Shown piece by piece: positions 25,905-34,901 of a DNA stretch of 37,329 nt. Each line of letters opens with the position of its first letter. Positions within the stretch are counted from its first letter, which is position 1. The translations under genes were made by a program, and so were the position numbers. The stretch covers positions 1 through 37,329 of the forward strand of contig JAHAYX010000019.1 of NCBI GenBank assembly GCA_018384365.1. The letters are read 5' to 3'. This stretch comes from Clostridiaceae bacterium. GTDB lineage: Bacteria; Bacillota; Clostridia; Oscillospirales; QAMX01. The notes beneath the pieces were generated by a model, which made no database searches, was not told where the DNA came from, and worked only from the letters and a program-made list of their open reading frames with translations.

Positions 25905-26837
25905 TCACAGTCCGGCATCACCGATAAACTCCCGCATCAGGGAATCCTCCGGCACCAGGGCAGGCGAAATGGACGCAAAGGCAGAAAGCGCTTCCGCTAT
26001 GCCTGCAAGTTCCCGGTCGCGCAGCTCCTCCGTCGGCAGTGCGGCCAGTTCGTTGACTGCAAACTGCGCGAACAGGCAGGGCTCATACGAAAGCGATGTA
26101 TCAATCTGCACATGTGCGTTTTCCTTGGAAGGGAGAATGTATCTTTTCTCACCCCTGCGGACGTTTTTCCAAAGGCCCAGGGTTCTTGAAAAACTGGAAT
26201 CACGGAAAAGTTCGTCGCGCACACTGCGCCGCACAAAGCGAAGCCATTCCGGCGGCATGAAAACGGCGCCGTCCTTTGTCACGCGCATGCGGGCGCTGAT
26301 ATAGATGCCGGTGGGATCACCGACAGAGCAGAAGAGATCGGAAAGCGCGTGGATCCCCTCGAAAATGGCAACGTCACCATTTCCCAGCGCAAGCGTTCTG
26401 GAGGAATGCGACTGGATGCCGGTTGTGAAATCAAATTGCGGGACTTCAATCTGCGCGCCTGCGTCAAGCATGGCAATGTGGGTGCGCAAAAGTTCAATAT
26501 CCATGCGTTCCGGCGCTTCGTAATCAATGGACGAATCCGTGCGGTCCACGGTCAGAAAATAGTCGTCCATACTGATGGTTTCCGCGTGGACGCCGCGCTT
26601 TTTCAGTTCGTCTGTCAGACGATGAGCCGTGGTGGTCTTTCCGGAAGAGGACGGACCTGCCAGCATGACAACACGGGATATGCCGATACGCGAAACGACC
26701 GTGTCGGCCGCTTCGGCAATGCGGCTGCGGTAGCTCTCTTCACAGTGCCGGACAAACCCCTCCGGATCCTGGACGGCCAGCTGATTGATCCGGGATAATT
26801 CCAGGTAATTGCGGTATTCGATATGAAAATGTCTCAT
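25905..26837 (-). CDS. Uridine kinase-like nucleoside kinase (P-loop)
   Basis: 310 residues. A Walker A loop GPSSSGKTT lies at 61-69, SMDDYF (about 97-102) is the catalytic Asp/Tyr region of uridine kinases, and FEGIHAL is the usual substrate/Walker-B-like stretch. Uridine kinase phosphorylates uridine or cytidine to the monophosphate in pyrimidine salvage. Many clostridial homologues are about 550 residues long, with a TGS/threonyl-tRNA-synthetase-like front half; this one keeps only the kinase part with a short 50-residue front. ATG start with AAGGAG upstream. It follows the methyltransferase gene by 74 nt on the same strand. Confidence 0.85.
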   Translation of the reverse strand: MRHFHIEYRNYLELSRINQLAVQDPEGFVRHCEESYRSRIAEAADTVVSRIGISRVVMLAGPSSSGKTTTAHRLTDELKKRGVHAETISMDDYFLTVDRTDSSIDYEAPERMDIELLRTHIAMLDAGAQIEVPQFDFTTGIQSHSSRTLALGNGDVAIFEGIHALSDLFCSVGDPTGIYISARMRVTKDGAVFMPPEWLRFVRRSVRDELFRDSSFSRTLGLWKNVRRGEKRYILPSKENAHVQIDTSLSYEPCLFAQFAVNELAALPTEELRDRELAGIAEALSAFASISPALVPEDSLMREFIGDAGL

Positions 26838-26911
26838 GGATACTCCTTCTTTTGATGTCCATGCTGTGCGGCCGGGATAGATAATACTATGATATCCTGT
26901 CCGGACTCATG

Positions 26912-27709
26912 CTATGCGTTTGTGGATTGTCCCCGTGCAGGAGGAATGTGCGGCTTTTCGGCCACGATCAGGAACCGGTGAATCCACCCCTCCAAAACGC
27001 CGGTTTTTTCTATCTGTTCCTGTGCCTGAAGCAGCGCAGGAAGGCACTTTTCAACAGAAAATCCGGGGAACTCCCATTCAATAATCCTCGCGAACCAGAC
27101 CAGCGCGCCAACATCGTAAAACCGGATTGGCCGGAAGGCTTCTTCCTGACGATGTACGGTAAATCCGCTTTTTTGCAGCGATTGTACGGCGTTTGTCAGG
27201 TTCCACCCGAGAAACGGCCTTGGCGTACCGGGCAGCAGCAGTTCGACAAGCTCCCGGTCGTTCCATTCCCCCACCTGCTCCGTGATGAAAATTCCTCCGG
27301 GTTTCAAAAGCCGGAAAAGCTCCTGCGGCGAATAGTCCCCGTGACGGTTGAGGATCAAATCAAAAGAACCGGATGAAAACGGCAGATTGGCAGTATCAGA
27401 CGCCTCGCGGAAGTGTATGCCGAGCGGCAGCAGCCGGTCCCTGCAAAGTGCGGCATTGGGCGGATACCCCTCGGTCGCACTGGTTCGCTCATGGGGGTGT
27501 CCAAGAGAGAGGAGAAATTCTCCCCCGCCGGTATCGATGTCCAAAAGTTCCGCTTCTGGGAAAAGGTGCGAGCGCACCGCATCCTCATAACGCCAGGGAA
27601 GGTCTTCCTCTTCTTCATATCGGCCGTGGATATGCGAAAAATCCCAGCCTTTGATCACAGCGGCGCGTTCTTCCGTGTACCACTGTGCAATTTGTTGTTC
27701 CCAATTCAT
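26912..27709 (-). CDS. Class I SAM-dependent methyltransferase
   Basis: 265 residues. Motif I is LLDIDTGGGEFL (about 55-66, a DxxxGxG variant), a later acidic/Asn region is LILNRHGDYS, and LLKPGGIFITEQVGEWN is the motif IV-V/post-III area of Rossmann methyltransferases. The N-terminal part (WEQQIAQWYTEERAAVIKGWDFSHI) is shared by a Firmicutes family that I recall as uncharacterised small-molecule or rRNA-type methyltransferases; the substrate is unknown. The gene lies behind a highly structured 145-nt leader (27710-27855). Its ribosome site AAAAAAGGAG is part of, and next to, a stem. Confidence 0.85.
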   Translation of the reverse strand: MNWEQQIAQWYTEERAAVIKGWDFSHIHGRYEEEEDLPWRYEDAVRSHLFPEAELLDIDTGGGEFLLSLGHPHERTSATEGYPPNAALCRDRLLPLGIHFREASDTANLPFSSGSFDLILNRHGDYSPQELFRLLKPGGIFITEQVGEWNDRELVELLLPGTPRPFLGWNLTNAVQSLQKSGFTVHRQEEAFRPIRFYDVGALVWFARIIEWEFPGFSVEKCLPALLQAQEQIEKTGVLEGWIHRFLIVAEKPHIPPARGQSTNA

Positions 27710-27722
27710 TCAAAACCACTCC

Positions 27723-27747
27723 TTTTTTCAAATGTTATTTGAAAAAA
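27723..27747 (-). repeat. Perfect 11-bp inverted repeat at the methyltransferase ribosome binding site
   Basis: TTTTTTCAAAT (27723-27733) and ATTTGAAAAAA (27737-27747) enclose a 3-nt loop. On the minus strand the second arm's A-run runs directly into the GGAG of the methyltransferase ribosome site, and the first arm contains the T-tract of the terminator at 27742-27814. Confidence 0.7.
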
Positions 27748-27814
27748 CGGTGCAGCAGCCTGATAACATGGGAATTACTCGATGCAGCCTGTTATCAGAG
27801 CGTTCACTGCACCG
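27742..27814 (-). terminator. Nested terminator-like structure between hemZ and the methyltransferase gene
   Basis: An outer 8-bp helix (CGGTGCAG 27748-27755 with CTGCACCG 27807-27814) and an inner 9-bp helix (27760-27768 with 27790-27798) are separated by small internal loops. On the minus strand they are followed by TTTTTT. It can end the recJ-relA-dtd-hemZ transcript or act as a leader attenuator for the downstream gene. Confidence 0.7.
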
Positions 27815-27855
27815 AGCAGTTATCTCGTATGAGCCTCAAAAGAGCTCACCGCCTT

Positions 27856-29289
27856 TCAGAAAACGGAGCAATCCTGATAATATGCGCAAAGCTCGCGGCT
27901 GCGTACCTCCAGTCGGTCTGTGGATGCGATGTATTCAGCCGGGTATTTGGGATTTGTGAAGCGCGTAAACTGTCCTGAGGTCAATTTTGTAACAGCCCCG
28001 GCTCCCGCGGAAAAAATATCCCCGATTTCCTCCATCATGGAGACGTTATAGAGACAGATGTGTCCCGGTTTAGCCCAACCGATGTTTTCAAAGCCGCCGC
28101 CTGTGTACTTCTGTCGGTAAAGATAATACGGACTGTAGCCCGCCGCCGTGAGAAGCGACTCGGCATCGGCCAGCATTTCTGTAATCACTTCCGGCGGCGT
28201 GGATTCCTCCTGCAGCTCATGGAAGGTACTCCCCCGCTTGCGGGCCAGCGTATGAACGGTGATATTCTCCGGATCGAGCGAAAGAACCCGGTTAAGGCTG
28301 CGGTGGAAATCAGCGGCATCCTCGCCAGGAAGCCCGGCGATGAGGTCGCAGTTGATCTCCCGAAACCCAGCCTCCCGCGCCAGATGGAACGCGCGAAATG
28401 TATCTTCCGCGGTGTGTGCCCGGCCGATCAGGCGGAGCGTTTGATCATTCATGGTCTGTGGATTCACACAGACGCGTGTGACCCCGCCGGACCGCAGTGC
28501 GGCCAGCTTTTCTGCCGTAATGGCATCCGGACGGCCGGCTTCCACGGTGAATTCCTCCGGCGTTTTACCGCAGGCGTCCTGTATGGCCTTGCACAGCCGG
28601 AGAAGCTCCGCCGGAGCGTAAACTGCCGGTGTTCCGCCGCCGATATAGACGCTGCGTGCCCGCATGGCGTGTTCCTCGCGGAAACGTCCCAGCATGGCCA
28701 GTTCTTCCAGCAGGCACCGGAAATAGTCGCCGCCCCAGCGCCGGAAAGCGTCCCCGGCGGCGCTGATAAAGGAACAATATGTGCAGCGAGAGGGACAAAA
28801 CGGAATGTGTGCATACAGCGAAAAATCGCCTTTTTGCAGGGATTTATGCACCTCCGCTGCAATTTTTCCGGCTTTTGCACAAAGCGCGGATTTTTGGGGC
28901 GAAACAAAATACTCCCGCTCCAGAAAGGTCGTGGCGCCCTGCTGCGTGCCGCCGCGTTCCAAATGAGCGCGGACAAGCTTGGCCGGACGGACGCCGGACA
29001 GCATCCCCCACGCGGGTTCTTTTCCCAGATGCACAAGCGCGGCGCGATACACTGCCCGTGCAAGTGTCCGCCGCTCCAGATTCACGTTTGTATGTTCGTC
29101 CTGTGTCAATTTGTGACGGGAAGACGCGGAGGTACTGCCGGTGGCAGTTTCCATGCGGCAGGCGGCATATACCATTCCGCCGCTTCGTGATACACGGCAG
29201 ATGCAGTTTCCTTCCAGGGAAGGCAGCAGCATCTGGCAGAGCTGTTCTACTGTGTAAAGGGCAGTGCTGCCCCGGACGGTGATCTTCAT
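27856..29289 (-). CDS. hemZ: HemZ-like coproporphyrinogen III dehydrogenase (radical SAM)
   Basis: 477 residues of the HemN/HemW/HemZ radical SAM family. The FeS cluster motif is CPSRCTYC (C165, C169, C172), preceded by LYAHIPF. GGGTPAVY is the SAM-binding glycine stretch. The 150-residue N-terminal domain before the cluster marks the HemZ branch found in clostridia and Bacillus. The family is annotated as oxygen-independent coproporphyrinogen oxidation to protoporphyrinogen, but some HemZ/HemW members are chaperone-like, so the reaction here is inferred. The ATG overlaps the stop of the preceding MBL-fold gene (ATGA). It is the last gene in the recJ-relA-dtd-MBL-hemZ run. Confidence 0.9.
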   Translation of the reverse strand: MKITVRGSTALYTVEQLCQMLLPSLEGNCICRVSRSGGMVYAACRMETATGSTSASSRHKLTQDEHTNVNLERRTLARAVYRAALVHLGKEPAWGMLSGVRPAKLVRAHLERGGTQQGATTFLEREYFVSPQKSALCAKAGKIAAEVHKSLQKGDFSLYAHIPFCPSRCTYCSFISAAGDAFRRWGGDYFRCLLEELAMLGRFREEHAMRARSVYIGGGTPAVYAPAELLRLCKAIQDACGKTPEEFTVEAGRPDAITAEKLAALRSGGVTRVCVNPQTMNDQTLRLIGRAHTAEDTFRAFHLAREAGFREINCDLIAGLPGEDAADFHRSLNRVLSLDPENITVHTLARKRGSTFHELQEESTPPEVITEMLADAESLLTAAGYSPYYLYRQKYTGGGFENIGWAKPGHICLYNVSMMEEIGDIFSAGAGAVTKLTSGQFTRFTNPKYPAEYIASTDRLEVRSRELCAYYQDCSVF

Positions 29290-29933
29290 TGTGCACTGCG
29301 CAGAGCACGCAGCATATCGCCGTTTACCTGGCGTTCGCGTGCAAGAGTCGTGGAAACGCTGTGCCCCGGATAAACGACACGGTCCCCGGGCAGCGCCGCA
29401 AGGCGCCGCAGCGAGGAAAGCATGACAGAATAGTCTCCGCCCGGAAGATCGCAGCGGCCGCAGTCGTCTTCAAAAAGCGTGTCTCCGGAGAACAGCAGCT
29501 TTCCTGTATCAATACAGACAGAGCCTGTCGTATGGCCCGGTGTATGCAGGATTTTCAGTGTTTCCCCGGCGCAGGGAAGCGTGTCCCCCTCTTTTAAGAG
29601 AATGTCGGCCGGCGCCGGCTTGATTTGCAGCGCCGGAAGACCGAGCGCACGGAGGGTGGCGGGGCTGGGGGCGGCGATTTCGGCAGCCTCACTCTCGTGG
29701 ATGGCGACTTTGGCTCCGGTTGCGGCAGCCACTTCAGCCAGCGCCATGATATGGTCGAAATGGCTGTGTGTCAGGAAGATCAGTTTCACCTGTACGCCAA
29801 GCCGCCGGACGGTATCCAGAATCAGCGGCGCATTGTCGCCGGGATCGACGAGAAAGCCCTCTTTGGTGGCTTCATTCCAGGCCAGATAACAATTCGTCTG
29901 CACAAAGCCGACGACCATGGTTTCAACAAGCAT
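29286..29933 (-). CDS. Metallo-beta-lactamase-fold hydrolase (glyoxalase II-like)
   Basis: 215 residues. The metal-binding motif THSHFDH (H56, H58, D60, H61) is complete. Later ligands are the His in HTPGHT, the Asp in FSGDTLF and the His in YPGHS, so two-metal hydrolase chemistry is expected. The short size and the SVCIDTGKLLFSGDTLFEDDCGR block are typical of the small glyoxalase II-like proteins that commonly sit between dtd and hemZ in clostridia; thioester substrates such as lactoylglutathione-type adducts are known for the wider family. The gene starts one nucleotide after the dtd stop and overlaps hemZ, so all three are likely translated together. Confidence 0.9.
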   Translation of the reverse strand: MLVETMVVGFVQTNCYLAWNEATKEGFLVDPGDNAPLILDTVRRLGVQVKLIFLTHSHFDHIMALAEVAAATGAKVAIHESEAAEIAAPSPATLRALGLPALQIKPAPADILLKEGDTLPCAGETLKILHTPGHTTGSVCIDTGKLLFSGDTLFEDDCGRCDLPGGDYSVMLSSLRRLAALPGDRVVYPGHSVSTTLARERQVNGDMLRALRSAQ

Positions 29934-29934
29934 A

Positions 29935-30393
29935 TTACACCTTCTTCTTCAGGCGATCGGTATCGAGAATGATGGTGACCGGTCCGTTGTTTTCGATGGA
30001 AACCTGCATAACCGCGCCAAAAACGCCGGTTTCCGTGGGGATTCCGTTGATTCTGCACCGTCGTACGAAATGCCGGTACAGTTCATCTGCCTGCTGCGGC
30101 AGCTGCGCGTTCATAAAGTTCGGGCGCCGGCCGTGTGAGGCATCGGCCAGCAGCGTGAAGTTGGAGATTGCCAGGATGGAACCGCCGACATCGCCAAGCG
30201 CCAGATTCATTTTATCGTTTTCATCGGTGAAAATCCGCAGACCGCAGATTTTATCTGCCAATAAATCGGCTTCTACCCGGGTGTCACCCTTTGCAACACC
30301 GAGCAGTACCAGAAAACCGCGGTCGATTTTACCTGCAATTTCCCCCTCCACTTCCACGGAAGCGCGGGTGACTCTTTGAATAACTGCAACCAT
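29935..30393 (-). CDS. dtd: D-aminoacyl-tRNA deacylase (Dtd)
   Basis: 152 residues, normal length for the dimeric DTD proofreading enzyme that removes D-amino acids (and glycine mis-loaded on tRNA-Ala) from tRNA. The N-terminus MVAVIQRVTRASVEVEGEIAGKI is typical, and NNGPVT, one of the two signature motifs with the cis-proline region, is present. The other signature, normally SQFTL, reads SNFTL here. The gene follows relA by 35 nt and overlaps no other gene. ATG start with AAGGGG upstream. Confidence 0.95.
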   Translation of the reverse strand: MVAVIQRVTRASVEVEGEIAGKIDRGFLVLLGVAKGDTRVEADLLADKICGLRIFTDENDKMNLALGDVGGSILAISNFTLLADASHGRRPNFMNAQLPQQADELYRHFVRRCRINGIPTETGVFGAVMQVSIENNGPVTIILDTDRLKKKV

Positions 30394-30428
30394 GTCTTTA
30401 CCCCTTGTGTAAGTTCAAAGCCGCCTGT

Positions 30429-32570
30429 TCAGCGCACGACGCGCGTAACATCCGATACACCCTGAATGCGTTTTAAGCGGAGCATAACGGATCCCAACTG
30501 TTCTGCACTGCGCAGGTTGACGACCAGATCAATGATGGTATTATTGCCGCTTTCCGCACGCGCGGAAACGGAGGACATTTGAATATTCATATCGCTGATG
30601 GCGGTTGCCACGTCTGCCAACAGGCCGATGCGGTTTACACCGGTGACCTGCAGAGCAGTCTGATAGAGCTCCGTGGGCGTTGAGGCCCAGGTCACGCGGA
30701 TCATGCGCTCCTGCGACGAAGGATCGGAGAGCATTCCGACAATATTGGGACAATCGCGGCGGTGGATACTGACGCCATAGCCCTTTGTAATGAAACCGAT
30801 GATATCATCGCCGGGAATCGGCGTGCAGCAGCGCGCAAATTTGACAAGGCAGTTGTCGATCCCCTCGACAATGACGCCGGAGGTCGGCTTTGTCTCGCGC
30901 AGGGGGCGGGAAATACCGCGCGCCTGCTTTTCCATACGGTTATGTTCGTCGGTGATGCGGCTGATGACCTTGCGGACGGTGATGCCGCCGTAGCCCATGG
31001 CAGCATAGAGATCCTCCATGTTCTGAAAGTCCAGCTTTTTCAGGATCATGGCGCGGAAATCCTCGTCCTCGAATACCTTGACGAGCAGATTCCGGCGAAG
31101 CTCGGCCTCAAACTCCGCGCGGCCAAGCTGAATGTTTTCTTCCCGGCGTTCTTTCTTAAACCACTGCTTGATTTTATTGCGCGCCTCGCCGGTTTTAACG
31201 ATGGAAAGCCAGTCGCGGCTCGGCCCGCGCGCCGCGTTGGACGTCAGAATTTCTACGATATCGCCGTTTGACAGTTTGCTGTCAAGCGGCACAATTTTTC
31301 CGTTCACTTTTGCGCCGACCATGCGGTTGCCGACTGCCGAGTGAATGGCATAGGCAAAGTCGATGGGCGTCGCATCGGCCGGAAGGTTGATCACGTCCCC
31401 CTTCGGGGTGAAAACGAATACTTCGTCCGCGAAAAGCTCCACACGCAGGTCTGTGAAAAACTCCTCGGAGTCATTATCCTGCTGATTTTCAATAAAGCGG
31501 CGCACCCAGGCGAAAATCTCCTCGTCGCCCTTTTTCGTGATATTATCCTTGTATTTCCAGTGCGCGGCAATACCGTATTCCGCCGTGTTGTGCATGTCCC
31601 AGGTGCGGATCTGGACTTCAAAGGGCTGTCCGCCCCGGCCGATGACCGTGGTGTGCAGGCTCTGATACATGTTGGGTTTCGGTGTATAGATATAGTCCTT
31701 GAACCGGCCGGGCATGGGATGGTAAAGCTCATGCACAATGCCCAGAACATTATAGCACTGCGGAATCGTATCCACGATGACACGCATGGCATAGATATCG
31801 TATACCTGTGCGATATCGCGGTTCATCATGTAAACCTTGCGGTAGATCCCGTAAATGTGCTTGATACGGCCTTCCACATAGGCGTTGATGCCATGCTCCT
31901 TCAGACGCTCCTTCATGCGCGTCATGATGGTGTCGAGCATGGATTTGCCCTCTTTATTGTTTTTTTCCAGGTAATCAACGATTTCCTTATAGCCGACCGG
32001 GTCCAGATATTTGATCGCCAGGTCTTCCAGTTCCACTTTAATGCTGTTCATACCAAGGCGGTGTGCGATCGGCGCATAAATCTGCATGGTTTCCAGCGCT
32101 TTCTTGCGCTGTTTCTCGGGAGGCCGGTACATCAGCGTGCGCATATTGTGCAGGCGGTCCACCAGCTTGATGATGATAACCCGGATATCGCGTGCCATGG
32201 CGATGAACATTTTGCGAAGGTTCTCAATTTCCACTTCCTCCGCAGTTTCATAGGTCATGCGCGTCAGCTTTGTCACGCCTTCGACCATATCCGCAACGGA
32301 CACGCCGAATTTCTGCTTGATTTGGGCATAGGTTGTATTGGTGTCCTCGATTGCGTCATGCAAAAGCGCGGCAATGATGGTGTCGGGATCCAGACCGAGA
32401 TCGGCCAGAATTTCCGCGACTGCAAGCGGATGGATGATATAGGGTTCCCCGCTGGAACGGAGCTGGTGTTCATGCGCGGCGTCCGCCGTGTCGAACGCGT
32501 CGCGGATGCGTGCGGCGTCCGTTTCGGAACAATTGATTTTTTTGATAATTGCTTCAATGCGCTCTTTCAT
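30429..32570 (-). CDS. relA: Bifunctional (p)ppGpp synthetase/hydrolase RelA/SpoT (Rel)
   Basis: 713 residues, the full-length long RSH form. The HD hydrolase domain has HDAIED at H71-D76, and an intact active site suggests both making and breaking of (p)ppGpp. The synthetase domain (about 240-340) has DIYAMRVIVD and YHPMPGRFKDYI...NMYQSLHTTV. A TGS domain (about 385-445, VFVFTPKGDVINLPADATPIDFAY), a zinc-finger-like CC stretch (VKFARCCTPIPGDDIIGF) and a C-terminal ACT domain (about 640-713) follow. It sets the stringent response to amino acid limitation on the ribosome. The frame is open 44 codons upstream, but the ATG at 32570, six bases after GGAGG, aligns with the family start. A terminator-like hairpin lies 35 nt before this start. 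Confidence 0.96.
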   Translation of the reverse strand: MKERIEAIIKKINCSETDAARIRDAFDTADAAHEHQLRSSGEPYIIHPLAVAEILADLGLDPDTIIAALLHDAIEDTNTTYAQIKQKFGVSVADMVEGVTKLTRMTYETAEEVEIENLRKMFIAMARDIRVIIIKLVDRLHNMRTLMYRPPEKQRKKALETMQIYAPIAHRLGMNSIKVELEDLAIKYLDPVGYKEIVDYLEKNNKEGKSMLDTIMTRMKERLKEHGINAYVEGRIKHIYGIYRKVYMMNRDIAQVYDIYAMRVIVDTIPQCYNVLGIVHELYHPMPGRFKDYIYTPKPNMYQSLHTTVIGRGGQPFEVQIRTWDMHNTAEYGIAAHWKYKDNITKKGDEEIFAWVRRFIENQQDNDSEEFFTDLRVELFADEVFVFTPKGDVINLPADATPIDFAYAIHSAVGNRMVGAKVNGKIVPLDSKLSNGDIVEILTSNAARGPSRDWLSIVKTGEARNKIKQWFKKERREENIQLGRAEFEAELRRNLLVKVFEDEDFRAMILKKLDFQNMEDLYAAMGYGGITVRKVISRITDEHNRMEKQARGISRPLRETKPTSGVIVEGIDNCLVKFARCCTPIPGDDIIGFITKGYGVSIHRRDCPNIVGMLSDPSSQERMIRVTWASTPTELYQTALQVTGVNRIGLLADVATAISDMNIQMSSVSARAESGNNTIIDLVVNLRSAEQLGSVMLRLKRIQGVSDVTRVVR

Positions 32571-32603
32571 AAATTCCTCCGGGAAAGCACTTTGCCCTGG
32601 TAC

Positions 32604-32641
32604 AGAAAAAACGGCGGCAGCAGAAGGCCAGGCCGTTTTTT
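32604..32641 (-). terminator. Terminator/attenuator between recJ and relA
   Basis: A 10-bp stem, AAAAAACGGC at 32606-32615 with GCCGTTTTTT at 32632-32641, is read on the minus strand as a hairpin whose own 3' arm supplies the T-tract. It lies 35 nt upstream of the relA ATG and about 40 nt after the recJ stop. No good promoter is visible in the 35 nt that remain. Confidence 0.75.
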
Positions 32642-32679
32642 GTTCCGCCTCTTCAGGCTGTTTTTTTGATGGAAAAATA

Positions 32680-34770
32680 TTATTGCAGCGTTGCGGCCTC
32701 ACGCAGCCGTGCCATAATCCGGGATCCGGAAATGTCTTTCTTCAGGCATTTTTGCGGAAGCTGCACCTTCATGATTTCACCGTCATAGGAAAATTCCATC
32801 AGGTCAAATTCTGCAAAAACCGCACAGCAGACAAGAAGCTTTCCGGCGTTCAACGGCAGTCCGCGCTCCGAACGGATACGTAGTGCGGCGTCCTCCGGCG
32901 GGCACCGGAATTTGCCGTCGATACTGTTTGCGGAAATGTAGCGCCAGACGGCGATCTGCTCGTTGCGGCAGGGAACGATATGGTTTGCCTGGCGCGGCGT
33001 GATGGTGCCGCCTGCGCAGAAGGTCTGATAGATTGCAATGTCCTGTTCGTTGCATTGGCGGGCCGTCTCCGTCAGCCGGATGTCGCGGATGACGAACTGG
33101 ACGCTTTTCCCGCGGAACATATTGATATCCGCACAGAAAAGAATATCCACGGCACTGCCCTTTACATACGGCGCATCTCCGGCGCAGGCCCCGAAATGCA
33201 CGGCGTCAAAGCGCAGGGGCCCGGCTGCCAGAATCAGCCGTGTGTGACGGTCGTTGCCGATCGGCGAAACACATACGACCCGCAGATCCCGCAGACAGAA
33301 GAGCGGCTGTGGGTTTGCCATGCCGAAAGGTTCCAATACGGAAAGCGATTCCACCGAGTCCAGAGAAAAATCCTCCGGCCGGGCTTCGCAATCGACGTTG
33401 ACAGTGGGAATACAGGCTTCCGGTTTCAGTTCGCGCTTGGCATACGCCAAAAATGCGGTGCGGAAAGCCTCCAGATTTTCGGTTTTCAGGGTCAGGCCGG
33501 AGGCTAACTCATGTCCGCCGAATTTCAGCAGATATTCTGCGTTTGCCTGGAGCGCCGCAAACAGGTTAAAACCCTCCACGCTTCTGCCGGAGCCGCGCGC
33601 CTCATCCCCCTCCACGCAGAGCAGGATGACGGGCTTTCCCAGCGAGTCCGCGAGCTTTGAGGTTACGACGCCGATGATGCCGTGGTGCCAGTTTTCGTTC
33701 CACAGGACAATGGCGCGGTCGTTTTCAATGTCGCACTCGCGTGCAATCTTTTCCATGGCCTCGTCACGGATGTCATTTTCCATGGCCTGGCGCTGGCGGT
33801 TTAAGGCACAGAGCTCACCGGCCAGAATATCCGCACGGACCGGATCATCCGTCAGGAAAAGCTCGACGGATTTTTCGGCACAGCCGAATCTGCCCGCAGC
33901 GTTGATGCGCGGCGCAATGACATAACTGATGGAAATGGCGCTGGTTCGCTTATGTTCATCCAGCTCGCAATGCCGGGCCAGCGCAATATATCCGGGCGAA
34001 AGGTCTGCCTCCAGCATTTTCATGCCGAAGGAGGCAATGGCACGGTTTTCGGAAACAAGAGGCATCAGATCCGCTACGGTGCCCAGCGCAGTCAGCGGAG
34101 AATAATCGCAGAGAATTTCATCGAATTTGTCAGGCCCGGCAAGGGCGCAGATCAGCTTGAACGCGACACCGACGCCCGCGAGATCCTTGAACGGATAGCC
34201 GCTGTCGGGGCGCTTTGGATTCACAACGGCGTCGGCAGCCGGAATGGCGTCCTTACACTCGTGGTGGTCGGTTACGACAATACGAAGCCCGAGTTCATGC
34301 GCATAACGCACTTCCTCAACGGCGGTGATGCCGGTATCAACGGTAATGATCAGGCGGACGCCCTGTTCCGCCAGCTTCTGGATGGCACATTCGCTCAGCC
34401 CATAGCCTTCGTTCAGCCGGTCCGGTATGTAATACGTGCAGTCGGCGTCCTGTGTCCGCAGGTATTTGATCAGAATGGAGGTGGAGGTCACGCCATCAAC
34501 GTCATAGTCGCCGTACACGGCAATTTTTTCGCCGCGATTCAGTGCATTCTTTATGATATCAACAGCCTTTGCCATATCCGGCAACAGCATGGGGTCGAAA
34601 AGATCTTTTGGGGATTTGTTGAGATAGCGCGCAGCGCTTTCGCGGTCCTTTACCCCGCGTGCTGAAAGGACGCGTGAGGGCAGAAGCGGCAATCCCGTCT
34701 CTTCTGCGATGCGCTGAGCGGCTTCTTCCGAATATTTCTCAGAAAACGTCCACTTTTTCTTCGTTTTCAT
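32680..34770 (-). CDS. recJ: Single-stranded-DNA-specific exonuclease RecJ
   Basis: 696 residues of the DHH/RecJ family, a 5'-3' exonuclease on single-stranded DNA in recombination and repair. DHH motifs: GDYDVDGVTST (D88, D90, D92), TVDTGI (D145), VVTDHHE (D168-H169-H170) and NPKRPDSGYPFKDLAG. The DHHA1 domain contains FGGHELASGLTL. An OB-fold follows, and the extra C-terminal region (about 560-696) is the part that varies between Firmicutes. I start at ATG 34770 because GGAGG lies 5 nt ahead; the frame runs 9 codons further upstream. Its promoter is at 34902-34930. Confidence 0.95.
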   Translation of the reverse strand: MKTKKKWTFSEKYSEEAAQRIAEETGLPLLPSRVLSARGVKDRESAARYLNKSPKDLFDPMLLPDMAKAVDIIKNALNRGEKIAVYGDYDVDGVTSTSILIKYLRTQDADCTYYIPDRLNEGYGLSECAIQKLAEQGVRLIITVDTGITAVEEVRYAHELGLRIVVTDHHECKDAIPAADAVVNPKRPDSGYPFKDLAGVGVAFKLICALAGPDKFDEILCDYSPLTALGTVADLMPLVSENRAIASFGMKMLEADLSPGYIALARHCELDEHKRTSAISISYVIAPRINAAGRFGCAEKSVELFLTDDPVRADILAGELCALNRQRQAMENDIRDEAMEKIARECDIENDRAIVLWNENWHHGIIGVVTSKLADSLGKPVILLCVEGDEARGSGRSVEGFNLFAALQANAEYLLKFGGHELASGLTLKTENLEAFRTAFLAYAKRELKPEACIPTVNVDCEARPEDFSLDSVESLSVLEPFGMANPQPLFCLRDLRVVCVSPIGNDRHTRLILAAGPLRFDAVHFGACAGDAPYVKGSAVDILFCADINMFRGKSVQFVIRDIRLTETARQCNEQDIAIYQTFCAGGTITPRQANHIVPCRNEQIAVWRYISANSIDGKFRCPPEDAALRIRSERGLPLNAGKLLVCCAVFAEFDLMEFSYDGEIMKVQLPQKCLKKDISGSRIMARLREAATLQ

Positions 34771-34901
34771 CCGTACCTCCAATTCCCCGATAATCAAAAT
34801 AACAATTCAAACGCAGGATGGCGCCGCGGCCGGACGTCTGTCCCGGTGAAGCGGAAAGCATCTTTGCATACCTGTTCATTCAGCAGTCTTATTAACAAAG
34901 T

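Noticed and set aside
31341-32669. 442-codon plus-strand frame opposite relA
   Set aside because: RelA has HD, synthetase, TGS and ACT motifs. The opposite frame has no ribosome site, no motif and a His/Asp-rich composition typical of antisense frames.
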